A DNA stretch of 64,000 bases, from the NCBI GenBank assembly GCA_965226435.1, contig CBDDCY010000011.1, positions 248,001-312,000 on the forward strand, given 5' to 3'. This document shows, in pieces, positions 41,376 through 51,913 of this stretch. This stretch comes from UBA6623 sp965226435 (GTDB taxonomy: Bacteria > Acidobacteriota > Terriglobia > Bryobacterales > UBA6623). Position 1 is the first letter of the stretch, and each line of letters opens with the position of its first letter. Under the pieces are notes generated by a model. The model saw only the letters and a program-made list of their open reading frames with translations, did not search any database and was not told where the DNA came from. Both the position numbers and the translations under genes were made by a program.

Positions 41376-42782
41376 ATGGCTGATCCAAAAAAAGTAGGTG
41401 ATCTTCTCAGCTCGCGGCGCGATGTTCTGCGCCTCGGCGGACTGGGGTTATTGGGTGCGTCAATCGACGGCGTTGGGCCGCTGAAGGCGTCGGCCTCGAC
41501 CGGCCCGTCGGTTACGCCGCGGGGTAATGCGAAGCGTGTCATTTTCCTCGAGGCCAACGGCGCGATCAGCCCGATCGACTGTTTCGATTTCAAGGAAAAC
41601 GGGGCGACGCCGGAAGACCTGGACGTTCGCGAAGTTTATCCGGGGCTCCATCTTTCGAAGTTGTTGTTCCCGGGTTTGTCCAAACACATGGACAAGTTCG
41701 CGGTGCTGCGTTCGGTGCGCAGCCACGAGGAGGTTCATTTTCGCGGCCAGTATTACCTGCAGACCGGACGGCAGAATAACCTTGCTTTCGCGAAGGAGAT
41801 TCCGGCGGTCGGATCCGTCGTCGCCGCCGAGCTGGAAGCGCAACGGCGCTCGAACGACACGTTTCCGCTGTATATGTCTTTCAACCTGTCGAAAGGCGCA
41901 GTGGGCGCGCTGGCGACCGGCTTTTTGCCGCCGCGCTATTCCGTCGTCGACATCAACACCGAAAACGCGCTGAAGGAAGACAAACTCGACAACGAAGCCG
42001 CGGCGCTGCTCGATCAGCGTTGGTCGCTGCTGCGCAAATTGCGCGACGTGGAAGGCGCGCGCCGGGGCGAGTACGGCCGCGAAATGGCCGGCTATGACGA
42101 TTTCCATAGCGCCGCCCATCAGTTGCTTTCCGATCCGCGCTGGCCGCGGGCTTTTCAGGCCGCGGAAGAAGACAAAGAGCGCTACGGAAACAACAGCGTC
42201 GGGCTGGCTTGCCTGCTGGCGCGAAATCTCGTCCTCGAAGATGGCGGCACGCGCTACATCCACATCTGCCATCCCGGTTGGGACCACCACACCTTTATCT
42301 GGGATCGCTCGAAAGACACCAACCACTACATCAAATGCGCCGAATACGACCAGGCCTTCTCGGCGCTGCTCGATGATCTTTCGACTCTGCCCTCTAAGGA
42401 CGACGAGGAGCAGACCCTGCTCGATGAGACGTTGGTCGTTTCGATGAGCGAGTTCGGCCGCACGCCGGGTCCGCTCAATTACATGAAGGGCCGTGATCAC
42501 TACAACAAGTGCTTCCCGGCCTTGTTCGCCGGAGCCGGCGTCGCGGGCAAGCGCATTCTGGGGGCCACGAACGCGGACGGTACCGCTTGTATCGACAACG
42601 GCTGGGGGCGCGAAGTGCAGCCTCGCATCGAGAACGTCATCGCGACGATGTATTCGGCGCTTGGGATCGATTGGACCAAGAGAATCACCGATCTGCCCTC
42701 GGGGCGGACGTATGTGTACGTCGATCCGCTGGGGGCGAACGGCTTTATTCCGACCGACGAGATCTCGACGATTTACGGCTAG
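41376..42782 (+). CDS. DUF1501 protein
   Basis: A 468-residue partner of the preceding gene, 20 bp downstream with GGAGGTGA before its ATG. The N-terminus SSRRDVLRLGGLGLLGAS is Tat-like (RR present). The fold resembles the alkaline-phosphatase/sulfatase superfamily: metal-type Asp/His candidates occur in WDHHTFIWDRSKD and in MSEFGRTPG...GRDHYNKC, characteristic of DUF1501. No known activity. Export by Tat would place it in the periplasm, where it could act with the haem-motif partner. Confidence 0.9.
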   Translation: MADPKKVGDLLSSRRDVLRLGGLGLLGASIDGVGPLKASASTGPSVTPRGNAKRVIFLEANGAISPIDCFDFKENGATPEDLDVREVYPGLHLSKLLFPGLSKHMDKFAVLRSVRSHEEVHFRGQYYLQTGRQNNLAFAKEIPAVGSVVAAELEAQRRSNDTFPLYMSFNLSKGAVGALATGFLPPRYSVVDINTENALKEDKLDNEAAALLDQRWSLLRKLRDVEGARRGEYGREMAGYDDFHSAAHQLLSDPRWPRAFQAAEEDKERYGNNSVGLACLLARNLVLEDGGTRYIHICHPGWDHHTFIWDRSKDTNHYIKCAEYDQAFSALLDDLSTLPSKDDEEQTLLDETLVVSMSEFGRTPGPLNYMKGRDHYNKCFPALFAGAGVAGKRILGATNADGTACIDNGWGREVQPRIENVIATMYSALGIDWTKRITDLPSGRTYVYVDPLGANGFIPTDEISTIYG

Positions 42783-42822
42783 GGTCGGCGTGGGCCGCCT
42801 TGTAACCGTCCTTGGCGGGCGC

Positions 42823-43386
<564 letters not shown>

Positions 43387-43493
43387 TGGGGCCAACCGTG
43401 CGCGATAGGTTCCGGCGGGGGTGTTCTTTCACTATAACGAGGTACGAAACCAGCCAAGCCGCCAAACCACGAAACTGTCAAACTAGATGCTTC

Positions 43494-44300
43494 GTGCCGG
43501 AACTTCCTGAAGTCGAAACGATTATTCGCGGTTTGCGGCGCCATGTCTCGGGCCGCCGCATCGCGGGCGTCGAGTTCCCTTGGCCCGGTTTAGTGGTCGG
43601 TGACGCGGAAAAGACGGCGCGACGGTTGCGGGGGCGCGTGATTCGCGGGATTCGCCGTCACGGCAAGTACATCGTGATTGACCTCGAAGGGGGGCGGCGG
43701 GGCCTTTGCCTGGTTGTTCACCTACGGATGACGGGCAATTTCATTGTCGGGGGCGAGTCGGGACCCTATACGCGAGCCGTGCTTGATCTCGAAGGCGGAC
43801 CGACGCTCGTCTATCACGACATTCGGAAGTTCGGGCGCTGGCAGCTTTCCGACGGCCTGCCCCCGCGGCTGGCCGAATTGGGACCCGAGCCGCTTGAAAT
43901 CTCCGAAACCGACTTTCGCGCCCTGCTCGGCGCTCGCCGCGGCATGCTCAAGGCCCTTCTGCTCAACCAGGAATTCCTGCGCGGACTCGGGAATATCTAC
44001 GCCGACGAGGCCTTGTTTCGAGCTCGCCTTCACCCCAGGACGAACAGTGTGAAAGTCGGCCCGAAGCGTGCCGCGAGGTTGCACAGGGCGATCCGTGAAG
44101 TTCTGCTTGACGCCATCGCCGCGGGAGGGTCGACGGTGAGCAACTACGTCAACAGCGAAGGCTCACAGGGCTACTTTCAGTTGCAAACGCGAGTGTATGG
44201 AAAAACCGGCGAGCCTTGCCGAGTGTGCGGGACGCCGATTCGACGAACGATTGTCGCGAGCCGCGGCACGCACTTCTGCCCGAAATGCCAGAGGCGGTGA
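43494..44300 (+). CDS. mutM: Formamidopyrimidine-DNA glycosylase
   Basis: A 268-residue Fpg/Nei-family glycosylase-lyase. Starting at GTG, the mature protein begins PELPEVETI, giving the catalytic Pro1 and Glu2; a longer frame upstream would bury this N-terminus and is rejected. The conserved helix-two-turn-helix is in LNQEFLRGLGNIYADEALFRARLHP, and the C-terminal zinc finger is C-RVC...CPKC. Excises 8-oxoguanine and formamidopyrimidines in base excision repair. Confidence 0.94.
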   Translation: MPELPEVETIIRGLRRHVSGRRIAGVEFPWPGLVVGDAEKTARRLRGRVIRGIRRHGKYIVIDLEGGRRGLCLVVHLRMTGNFIVGGESGPYTRAVLDLEGGPTLVYHDIRKFGRWQLSDGLPPRLAELGPEPLEISETDFRALLGARRGMLKALLLNQEFLRGLGNIYADEALFRARLHPRTNSVKVGPKRAARLHRAIREVLLDAIAAGGSTVSNYVNSEGSQGYFQLQTRVYGKTGEPCRVCGTPIRRTIVASRGTHFCPKCQRR

Positions 44301-44326
44301 GGGCGGAGTGCCAAGGCTCCGCGGGG

Positions 44327-44571
44327 TCAGTTGAGGCTGCCGCAGGGGATCGAGCCGCCGCCGGCTTGGCAGACGCCTCCGGCCCGGCTGGCGCAGGGGC
44401 CGAGTTCAGGCGCGCCGTTCGAGGTTTGCGCGGCGAAGGTCGAGAAGAGTTTCTCGACCGACTCGCTGCCGCAATCGGAGCAGCTCGCGGCCGTCGCCTT
44501 TTCCTGGGCGTAAGCACCAGGTTCTCGAAGTTGGTCCCGCAGTCGTTGCAATGGTATTCGAAGATCGGCAT
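44327..44571 (-). pseudogene. FmdB-type zinc-ribbon protein, frameshifted
   Basis: The start MPIFEYHCNDCGTNFENLVL is a typical FmdB zinc ribbon with its first CxxC; the second (CSDCGSESVEKLFSTF) is in another frame. One base added around 44515, within CCC, joins them into a normal 81-residue protein ending CGSLN. Short zinc-ribbon proteins of this type are common and of poorly known function. Either a real mutation or a lost base in the read. Confidence 0.75.
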
Positions 44572-44651
44572 GGTCGATTTCATTGTAGCCGGGGCGCGGG
44601 GTTGGGGCAACGACTGCTCTGGACCGACGATTTCCGTAGCCGGGCTCTGCC

Positions 44652-46103
44652 TCATCCAATCTTCAAATCCCGCCAAATCCCATCCACTCGCCGCTTCACG
44701 TCTTCATCCATCTCGATCACGTCGGGCCAGCGCCGCGTGAAGCCCTCCTCGGGCCACTTCCGCGTGGCGTCGATGCCCATCTTCGACCCGTAGTTCGGCA
44801 TCCGGCTCGAATGATCCAGCTGATCGATCGGTCCCATCACAAATTGGATATCCCGCTCGGGGTCGATATGGTTGAGAGCTTTCCAGGCAACCTCGCTCAA
44901 GTCCTGCACGTTGACGTCGTCATCGACCACGACGATGCATTTCGTGAACATCGCCTGCCCCAGCCCCCACACCGCGCTCATCGCCTTACGGGCTTGCAGC
45001 GGGTAGGACTTGCGGATCGACATGATCATCATGTTGTGGAAGATGCCTTCCGCGGGCATGTTGATATCGACCAGCTCGGGGATCTGCAATCGCATCAAGG
45101 GCAGAAAGACGCGCTCGATCGTCTTGCCCATGTAGTAGTCTTCCATCGGCGGAGGTCCGACGATCGTCGTGGCGTAGATCGGCTTTTCGCGCTGCGTCAC
45201 GCAGGTGACGTTAAAGACCGGGAAGTCGTCTTCAAGCGAATAGAAGCCCGTGTGGTCACCGAAGGGGCCCTCGGTCCGCAGCTCGCCGAGAGTCACGTAG
45301 CCTTCGAGAACGATCTCGGCATTGGCGGGGACTTCAAGATCGACGGTTTCGCACTTGACGAGATCAACCGGCTTGTTGCGCAAGAACCCGGCGAAGAGCA
45401 TCTCATCGAGATCAGGCGGCAACGGCAAGATCGCCGAAAACATCGTGGCCGGGTCCGCGCCGATCGCGACAGCCACTTCCATGCGCTCTTGTTTGCCTTC
45501 CTTGAGTAGGCGGCGATAGTGCTCGGCGCCCTGCTTGTGAGTTTGCCAGTGCATGCCGGTGGTCCGCTCGTCGTAGACCTGCATGCGATACATCCCGACA
45601 TTGCGCTTTCCCGTCGTTGGGTTTTTCGAAAAGACCAGCGGCAGGGTGATGAAGCGGCCGCCGTCTTGCGGCCAGCATTGGAGAATCGGGTAGTCGAAAA
45701 GCGAAAAGTCATCGCGCTTGACGACCTGCTTCACCGGCCCCGTTTTGACCTCGCGCGGGAAGAACGACCCCATCTCGGCCAGCTTCGGCAGCATCTTGAG
45801 CTTGCCGACGAGCCCTTGCGGGGTCTTCATTTCGAGGTATTCGGAAATGCGCCCGGCAATCGAGTCGAGCGAGTCGACATCGAGGGCCAGCTCCATCTTG
45901 CGCATCCCGGCGAAGGCGTTGATCAGGACGGGAATATCAGAGCCTACCGGGTTTTCGAAAAGCAGCGCCGGCCCGCCGCTCTTCACCGCGCGGTCGGCGA
46001 GTTCGGTGATCTCAAGCACGGGGTCGACCTCGGCCGAGACGCGCTTCAACTCGCCGCGCTTTTCGAGAACTTTGATGAATTCGCGGAGATCGGTGTGGGC
46101 CAT
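44652..46103 (-). CDS. ubiD: UbiD-family decarboxylase
   Basis: A 483-residue prenylated-FMN-dependent decarboxylase. Visible are the N-terminal LREFIKVLEKRGELKRV, the cofactor/metal region VGMYRMQVYDERTTGMHWQTHK, and the catalytic Glu-rich motif EGPFGDHTGFYSLEDDFP. It could act in quinone synthesis or aromatic acid metabolism; no ubiX/flavin prenyltransferase or other quinone gene is adjacent, so the substrate is open. Confidence 0.92.
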   Translation of the reverse strand: MAHTDLREFIKVLEKRGELKRVSAEVDPVLEITELADRAVKSGGPALLFENPVGSDIPVLINAFAGMRKMELALDVDSLDSIAGRISEYLEMKTPQGLVGKLKMLPKLAEMGSFFPREVKTGPVKQVVKRDDFSLFDYPILQCWPQDGGRFITLPLVFSKNPTTGKRNVGMYRMQVYDERTTGMHWQTHKQGAEHYRRLLKEGKQERMEVAVAIGADPATMFSAILPLPPDLDEMLFAGFLRNKPVDLVKCETVDLEVPANAEIVLEGYVTLGELRTEGPFGDHTGFYSLEDDFPVFNVTCVTQREKPIYATTIVGPPPMEDYYMGKTIERVFLPLMRLQIPELVDINMPAEGIFHNMMIMSIRKSYPLQARKAMSAVWGLGQAMFTKCIVVVDDDVNVQDLSEVAWKALNHIDPERDIQFVMGPIDQLDHSSRMPNYGSKMGIDATRKWPEEGFTRRWPDVIEMDEDVKRRVDGIWRDLKIG

Positions 46104-46278
46104 GACAGTAGTGTCGCCGGGCTGAGGGACCGAGCCGCGCTTAGGGTCGCGACAGGTTCGGCTCTGGGGTCTCGAAGCCGCTCGCGGTGACCTTTGATTC
46201 TAGACCGCCCTTCTCACCGCGTGCCGGCCGAAGCGCGGGATCGATGCGTCATGACCAGCCCGGGCCCGGAAATGCGAT

Positions 46279-47349
46279 CTAGCGCCTTGCCGCGGCCGTT
46301 GCTGTCGAGGCGTCTTGTTGACCGCCGGCGGGCTGGATGGAAATAAAGGTTTGCGGGTTGATGCGGGAAGCAATGCCGGTTTGCGGGTCGCGCCAAAAAT
46401 CAGTCGCGGAAACCTTGTGGACACATGAAATCGTGCATCGCGGCGCGCAAGGCTTTTCGGCGTTATAGGCCTCTTGGATGTGCTCGGGAGTGTAGTCTTC
46501 GAGCGGTATGCCGGGATAGCCGCGTTGCTGGGAGCAGTAGTGGACCAGCCCGTCCTCGCAAATGTAGAGGTAGCGTGCGCCGGCGCGGCAACGCCAATAG
46601 TTGTTCGCCTTGCCCGCGACGATGTTGTCCTGGAAATGGGTCAGGCGGCTGTACGAGTTTCTGCCAAGCCTTTTGACGCGCTGGTAGATACGCTCTTCCT
46701 TTTTCGAAAGCGGCTGGAGCTGTCCGTAGGAATTGTGAATCACGCCGATGGTACTCGCGAAACCGAGTTCGACGGAGCGCTCGGCGATCGTGAGGGCATC
46801 CTCGGGATGGTCGACGCCTCCGCCCACAACGGAATTGATGTTGACGTGAAACTCGGCGTGCTCGGCGAGCAGTTGCAGTTTTTTGTCAAGGACCTTGAGG
46901 CTCTTTTTCGACGTGTCGTCGGGCTGAACGTTGTCGATGCTGATCTGTAGATATTCGAGGCCGGCTTCGTTGAGCTGCTGAATGCGTTGCGCCGTTAGGA
47001 AATAGCCGTTCGTGATGATACTTGAGATCATGTCGTGGCCGCCGATGCGGCGCAACAACAGATCGAGATCCGGGTGCATCAGCGGCTCTCCCCCGCTGAA
47101 GGTGATCACGCTCGTCCCCAGAGCCGCCAGTTTGTCGATGCGGCGCTGCATCTCGTAGGTCGGCACGGGATCGGAGACCCAGTCGTACTCGTTGCAATAG
47201 GTGCAGGCCAAATTGCAGCGCCTGGTGGGGATCATGTGGACCACCATCGGGTGCTTGGTGTCGAGCAAGGCGCGGCCCACCATGCGGGCTTCCCGCAGGC
47301 CTCGGCGGAACGACATGGCTTTGCGACGGATGCGGGTAGTAAGGCTCAC
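46279..47349 (-). CDS. Radical SAM protein with C-terminal Cys-rich domain
   Basis: A 356-residue radical SAM enzyme. The cluster motif CNLACTYC is at about residues 45-52; FSGGEPLMHPD and LQISIDN follow as the SAM-binding elements. The C-terminal part has further Cys (WRCRAGARYLYICEDGLVHYC and CAPRCTISC), a SPASM/twitch-like auxiliary cluster region. The best start is GTG 47349 or an ATG eleven codons later. Substrate unknown; related proteins modify peptides or lipids. It is divergent from plsC. Confidence 0.88.
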   Translation of the reverse strand: MSLTTRIRRKAMSFRRGLREARMVGRALLDTKHPMVVHMIPTRRCNLACTYCNEYDWVSDPVPTYEMQRRIDKLAALGTSVITFSGGEPLMHPDLDLLLRRIGGHDMISSIITNGYFLTAQRIQQLNEAGLEYLQISIDNVQPDDTSKKSLKVLDKKLQLLAEHAEFHVNINSVVGGGVDHPEDALTIAERSVELGFASTIGVIHNSYGQLQPLSKKEERIYQRVKRLGRNSYSRLTHFQDNIVAGKANNYWRCRAGARYLYICEDGLVHYCSQQRGYPGIPLEDYTPEHIQEAYNAEKPCAPRCTISCVHKVSATDFWRDPQTGIASRINPQTFISIQPAGGQQDASTATAAARR

Positions 47350-47646
47350 AACTAAGAAATACTACGCAACGACTCCCCAGTAAAGCATATTTCCGACTGG
47401 TAAGGCTACTGGTGACGATGCGGCTCCGGCATCACTTCTCAAGGAGCCGACTTCTTGTCCGTTGGCGCTTGCTCCGAGGTGCGCTTTCGGTGAAACGGCC
47501 GGGCTCTCCCTACCCGGCACGGACAACATGGGTAGTATAGCGGGTTCGGCAAGCGTGCAACAGGAAAACAAGGCCGCCCGGGGCGCGCCATTGCCCTCTC
47601 CCCGAGTTCGCTGATACGGTGGTTTGTTGCGAGGTTTCCGGAATCG
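47350..47646. other. Structured-looking divergent intergenic region
   Basis: About 300 bp between the radical SAM gene and plsC. It contains several short hairpins: GATGC..GCATC around 47419, GGAGC/GCTCC around 47441-47475, and CCGGG/CCCGG around 47500-47520. I could not match it to 6S RNA, SRP RNA, tmRNA, RNase P RNA or a known riboswitch. Confidence 0.35.
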
Positions 47647-48405
47647 ATGTTGAGTTACTTGCGCTCGGTGTTGTGGATGTGCCCGATGATCGGGCTTTCC
47701 GTGCTGGTGATGGCCACCATTTCCATCACCGCGTCGTTGTTTGACCCGACCGGACGCCTGCAACACAAAGTCGCCGTGACGTGGGCTCGCATGGTGCTCG
47801 GGATCTGCCTGGTCAAGATCGATGTGGTGGGCGCGGAAAAGCTCGATCCGGCTCAGCCCTATGTGTTTGTCGCGAACCATTTTAGCCTGATCGACACGCC
47901 GGTGATGTTCGGGCGCATGCCGCGGGATTTTCGCATCATGGCGCGACACGGGCTTTGGCGCATCCCCTTTCTCGGCTGGCATCTGAACCGCGCCGGTCAT
48001 ATACCGGTGAATCGAGAAAACCCGCGAGCGGCGGTTCGCAATATGGGCGAGGCGGCGGAGCGGGTGCGAGGCGGCACGTCGATCTTGCTGTTTCCCGAGG
48101 GCGAGCGGACACGGCAACCGGTCATGCGACGCTTCAAACCCGGAGCCGCGCATATTGCGATTCGCGCCGGCGTGCCGCTTGTTCCGATGGCGTTGGTTGG
48201 AACCCGAAAAATTCTCGCCCCCAACTCGGCCCATCTGCATCCAGGCCGCGCCGAGTTGCGGGTTGGCACGCCAATGCCGACTACTGGAGAGGCCGGGCGG
48301 AACGCCAAGCGAATGATGGCCGACGTGCAGCAAGAGGTGGCGAAACTGGCTGGAGTGGCCTGGCCGCCCGAGGCCGGGTCGGAGGATGCGCCGGAGGGGT
48401 CATGA
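47647..48405 (+). CDS. plsC: 1-acyl-sn-glycerol-3-phosphate acyltransferase
   Basis: A 252-residue membrane acyltransferase. An N-terminal hydrophobic helix (residues 12-32) precedes the catalytic motif NHFSLID (H-x4-D), and FPEGERTR is the glycerol-phosphate-binding motif. It acylates lysophosphatidate to phosphatidate in phospholipid synthesis. RecG starts 16 bp downstream, so they may be co-transcribed. Confidence 0.9.
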   Translation: MLSYLRSVLWMCPMIGLSVLVMATISITASLFDPTGRLQHKVAVTWARMVLGICLVKIDVVGAEKLDPAQPYVFVANHFSLIDTPVMFGRMPRDFRIMARHGLWRIPFLGWHLNRAGHIPVNRENPRAAVRNMGEAAERVRGGTSILLFPEGERTRQPVMRRFKPGAAHIAIRAGVPLVPMALVGTRKILAPNSAHLHPGRAELRVGTPMPTTGEAGRNAKRMMADVQQEVAKLAGVAWPPEAGSEDAPEGS

Positions 48406-48421
48406 CAAGGTCGGCCGGTGC

Positions 48422-50539
48422 ATGAAACTCGACACTCCCATCACGTATCTCAAAGGGGTCGGCCCGCAACGCGCCAAGATCTTCGAATCGAAAGCCGTTT
48501 TCACCGTCGAAGACCTGCTCTATTACTTGCCGTCCCGTTACGAAGACCGCGGCAACACGAAGCGCATCGCCGATCTCGCCCCCGGCGAGACCGCCACCGT
48601 CATCGGAGAGATCTCGGCTCCCCGGATGTTTCGTTCCCATCGCGGCTCGGCACGCTTGGTGGAGATTCGCGTGCGCGACGGTTCCGGCCAACCGTTGGTC
48701 TGCAAATGGTTTCGCGGTGAGTATTTGCGTTCGGTCTTCGAAAACGGGCAGCAGGTGGCTTTCTACGGCAAGGTCGAGTGGAATGAGTTCTCGCGCGAAG
48801 TCTCGATGCTTCACCCGCAATATGAAATCCTCGATACCGCGCCCGAATCCGCCGAAACCCGCGATCCCGCCGAAGCCCGCCTCCATACCGGCCGCGTCGT
48901 TCCGGTTTACCAGGCAATTGGACGACTCAATACCCGCGTCATTCGCGGACTCGTTCGCCGCGCGCTCGACGCCGTCGAATGGGAGGACGATCCGCTGCCC
49001 GAGAGCGTTCGCCGCCGTGTCGGTCTGCCCGGCCGATCGGACGCCCTGCGTGACGCCCATTTCCCGCTCCCCGAAACCGACCTCCGCCTGCTCGAAGCTT
49101 TTCGGACGCCGGCGCAGGCGCGGCTGATCTTCGAGGAGTTCTTCTTCCTGGAATGCGGTCTGGCGCTCAAGCGGCGCACGGCCCGCCGTCAGGAAGGAAT
49201 TCAGTTCGACTTGAACGACAGCGCTCGCGAAAAGATTAAGAGCATTCTGCCCTTCAAGCCCACCGCCGCCCAAAAACGCGTGCTCGGCGAAATCGCGCGA
49301 GATATGTCCTCGAACGCGCCGATGAATCGTCTGTTGCAAGGCGACGTGGGCAGCGGCAAGACGATCGTGGCCGTCGAAGCCGCCGTGATCGCGCTCGAGA
49401 ACGGCTACCAAGTCGCCGTCATGGCGCCGACGGAGATCTTGGCGGTGCAACACTATTTCTATTTCAAGGATCTGCTTGAACCGGCCGGGTATGGCGTAGT
49501 GATGTTGACTGGTTCGGGCCGCGCACGCGAGAAGGCCAAACGCAAGGCCCTCATCGCCGAGGGCGATGCCCGGGTCGTGGTCGGCACGCACGCGCTGATA
49601 TCGAAGGATGTCGCTTTCCACAACCTAGGGCTGGTTGTCGTCGATGAACAACATCGCTTCGGCGTGATGCAGCGCTTCGAGCTTCTCGCCAAGGGGAAGC
49701 ATCCCGACGTGCTGGTGATGACCGCGACCCCGATTCCACGCACCCTGGCGCTGACCGTCTACGGCGACCTCGACGTCTCGATCATCGACGAGTTGCCGCC
49801 GGGGCGGCGTCCTATCGTCACCAGGCACGCTGGCGAAGAGGTAACCGACAAAGTCTACGGCTTCCTCCGCAAGCAGGTCGAGAAGGGCCGTCAGGTCTAC
49901 GTGGTTTGTCCCTTGATCGAGGAGTCGGATACCAAGGCGGTCAAGGCCGCCGGCAAGCTCTACGAGCATCTCGCCGAGACTATCTTTCCCGACCTCGAAG
50001 TCGCCTTGCTGCACGGTCGTCTGAAGAGCCCCGAGAAGGAATCCGTGATGGCGGACTTCAAGCAAGGGCGGGTGCAAATCCTGGTCGCGACGACGGTGGT
50101 TGAAGTCGGCGTCGATGTGCCGAACGCAACCGTCATGCTGATCGAACACGCCGAGACGTTCGGGCTGGCGCAACTGCATCAATTGCGTGGGCGGGTGGGA
50201 CGTGGCGCGGAGAAGAGTTATTGCGTCCTTCTCACGGGCGAAATGAACGAGACGGCGGCCGAGCGTATCCGTACGATGGTCGAGACTCAAGACGGCTTCC
50301 GCATCGCCGAAACCGACTTGCGCCTTCGGGGCCCGGGTGAATTCTTCGGCACCAAGCAGTCAGGCCTGCCCGCGTTTCGGGTGGCGAACCTGGTGCGCGA
50401 CCGCGATCTGCTCGAAAACGCCCGCGGCGAGGCGGGCGGCTACATCGAGAACCCTGAAAAGGCCGACGAGGTGCAGGCGCTGGTGCGCTACATCCAGGGC
50501 AAGTGGCAGCGCCGTTACGGGCTGGTGAAGGTGGGGTAG
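48422..50539 (+). CDS. recG: ATP-dependent DNA helicase RecG
   Basis: A 705-residue SF2 helicase. The wedge domain includes the OB fold around ATVIGEISAPRMF. Helicase motifs: I, GDVGSGKT; II, VVDEQHR (DEQH box); III, MTATPIPRT; VI, QLRGRVGRG. The C-terminal LVRYIQGKWQRRYG is typical. Reverses stalled replication forks. Start at ATG 48422; the frame is open further upstream but overlaps plsC without support. Confidence 0.95.
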   Translation: MKLDTPITYLKGVGPQRAKIFESKAVFTVEDLLYYLPSRYEDRGNTKRIADLAPGETATVIGEISAPRMFRSHRGSARLVEIRVRDGSGQPLVCKWFRGEYLRSVFENGQQVAFYGKVEWNEFSREVSMLHPQYEILDTAPESAETRDPAEARLHTGRVVPVYQAIGRLNTRVIRGLVRRALDAVEWEDDPLPESVRRRVGLPGRSDALRDAHFPLPETDLRLLEAFRTPAQARLIFEEFFFLECGLALKRRTARRQEGIQFDLNDSAREKIKSILPFKPTAAQKRVLGEIARDMSSNAPMNRLLQGDVGSGKTIVAVEAAVIALENGYQVAVMAPTEILAVQHYFYFKDLLEPAGYGVVMLTGSGRAREKAKRKALIAEGDARVVVGTHALISKDVAFHNLGLVVVDEQHRFGVMQRFELLAKGKHPDVLVMTATPIPRTLALTVYGDLDVSIIDELPPGRRPIVTRHAGEEVTDKVYGFLRKQVEKGRQVYVVCPLIEESDTKAVKAAGKLYEHLAETIFPDLEVALLHGRLKSPEKESVMADFKQGRVQILVATTVVEVGVDVPNATVMLIEHAETFGLAQLHQLRGRVGRGAEKSYCVLLTGEMNETAAERIRTMVETQDGFRIAETDLRLRGPGEFFGTKQSGLPAFRVANLVRDRDLLENARGEAGGYIENPEKADEVQALVRYIQGKWQRRYGLVKVG

Positions 50540-50575
50540 GCGGGGCGCCCCGCTGCCGCGGTGCTCTACGCGGTC

Positions 50576-51913
50576 TCACGAAACACCCGCATTCCACTTC
50601 GCCGCCACCAAGAACACCACTACCCCAAGCGCCAAAGTCCCGATTCCGAACAAGATAAAATATGTTCCCAGCGCGAGGGAAACGTATGAATAGCCGATTA
50701 AGGAAACCAAAGCGGGCAGCGGGTACAGCCACATCTTGAACGGCCGCTCGATATCCTTCCGATGCGCGCGGATCAACAACAGCGCCACTGTATGGCCGAT
50801 GAACTGCACCAGGATACGGGCCGCCATCAGAGCCTTGATAACCGCCTCGAGGCTCAGAAAGCTTGCGGCAATCGAACCGCAACCGATCAGCACCAATGAA
50901 CGGTGAGGAAACTCCATGGTCGGGTGCAGTTCGCCAAGCCAGCGGAAAAAGACCCCGTCCTTCGCGGCTGCGTAAGGAACGCGGGAATACCCAAGCAACA
51001 GTGCGAAGATCGAGCCGAAGGCGGTGACGACCACCATGCCCGCCAGCAATTTGCCCGCCCAGGCGCCGTAGATCGCCTCGACAAATGTTGCGCCGATAAA
51101 CTCGGATCCGATCGCTTCCCGCCACGGAATGACCCCGATGAAGCCGAATGAGATGGCAATGTCAATAACGGCGACGCCGAGAATCGAAAACACGACCGCG
51201 CGGGGAATCGTGCGGCCGGGATTCTTAACCTCGGCTCCCAAATAGCAAACTTGGTAATACCCCAGAAACAAATAGAGCACTTCCGCCGTTCCTTGACCTA
51301 ACCCCTGAATGAACCCAAGGTCGATCTTGAATGCGTCGGCCGGTAAGTCGAAGGCAAGCGCGGCGTTGAAGTTCCAGATACCGGAAAGGATCACCCACCC
51401 TGTCGTGACCAGCATGACGATCCAAAGCCCCAGCATGATCTTGGCGATGTCGGTAATTCGGCGGTAGAGCGCGAAGATTAGAAAACCCCCGATGCCGGCC
51501 GCGGCAAGTTTCATCTGGAAGGGGGTCATTGCCGGCCAAAAAACCTTCAGATAGTAGACAAGGCCGATGTTCCCCGTCGCGATCTCGAGTGGTCCCGCGA
51601 AAAGCACCTGCCAAACGAACAAGAACGCCAGCATGCGCCCCCAGCGGCCCGGGCCGAAGCCTTCGCGCAGGAACACGTAGGTGCCGCCGGACGCGGGCAG
51701 GGCGGCTCCCAACTCGGCAACGACAAGTCCGTCCGCCAGGGCGATGATGGTCCCCACGAGCCAAGCCAGGTAAGCCTGCGGGCCCATTAACGTCGCCAAG
51801 ATCAGCGGAATCGTGATGAAGGGACCGATCCCCACCATGTTCGACATGTTGATGGTGGTCGCATTCAGCACGCCCAATCGGCGCTGAAGTTGCGGAGCGG
51901 GGGCGTTCGGCAT
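50576..51913 (-). CDS. APC-superfamily amino acid permease
   Basis: A 445-residue transporter with about 12 hydrophobic segments. The APC start GVLNATTINMSNMVGIGPFITIPLIL (helix 1 with the unwound GIG) and GAALPASGGTYVFLREGFG (helix 2) are characteristic. It takes up an amino acid or polyamine; specificity cannot be read. It is convergent with recG, separated by a GC palindrome (GCGGGGCGCCCCGC at 50540-50553). Confidence 0.9.
   Translation of the reverse strand: MPNAPAPQLQRRLGVLNATTINMSNMVGIGPFITIPLILATLMGPQAYLAWLVGTIIALADGLVVAELGAALPASGGTYVFLREGFGPGRWGRMLAFLFVWQVLFAGPLEIATGNIGLVYYLKVFWPAMTPFQMKLAAAGIGGFLIFALYRRITDIAKIMLGLWIVMLVTTGWVILSGIWNFNAALAFDLPADAFKIDLGFIQGLGQGTAEVLYLFLGYYQVCYLGAEVKNPGRTIPRAVVFSILGVAVIDIAISFGFIGVIPWREAIGSEFIGATFVEAIYGAWAGKLLAGMVVVTAFGSIFALLLGYSRVPYAAAKDGVFFRWLGELHPTMEFPHRSLVLIGCGSIAASFLSLEAVIKALMAARILVQFIGHTVALLLIRAHRKDIERPFKMWLYPLPALVSLIGYSYVSLALGTYFILFGIGTLALGVVVFLVAAKWNAGVS

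Noticed and set aside
50540..50553. GC palindrome between recG and the permease as bidirectional terminator
   Set aside because: Only 14 bp without T tracts; insufficient to call.
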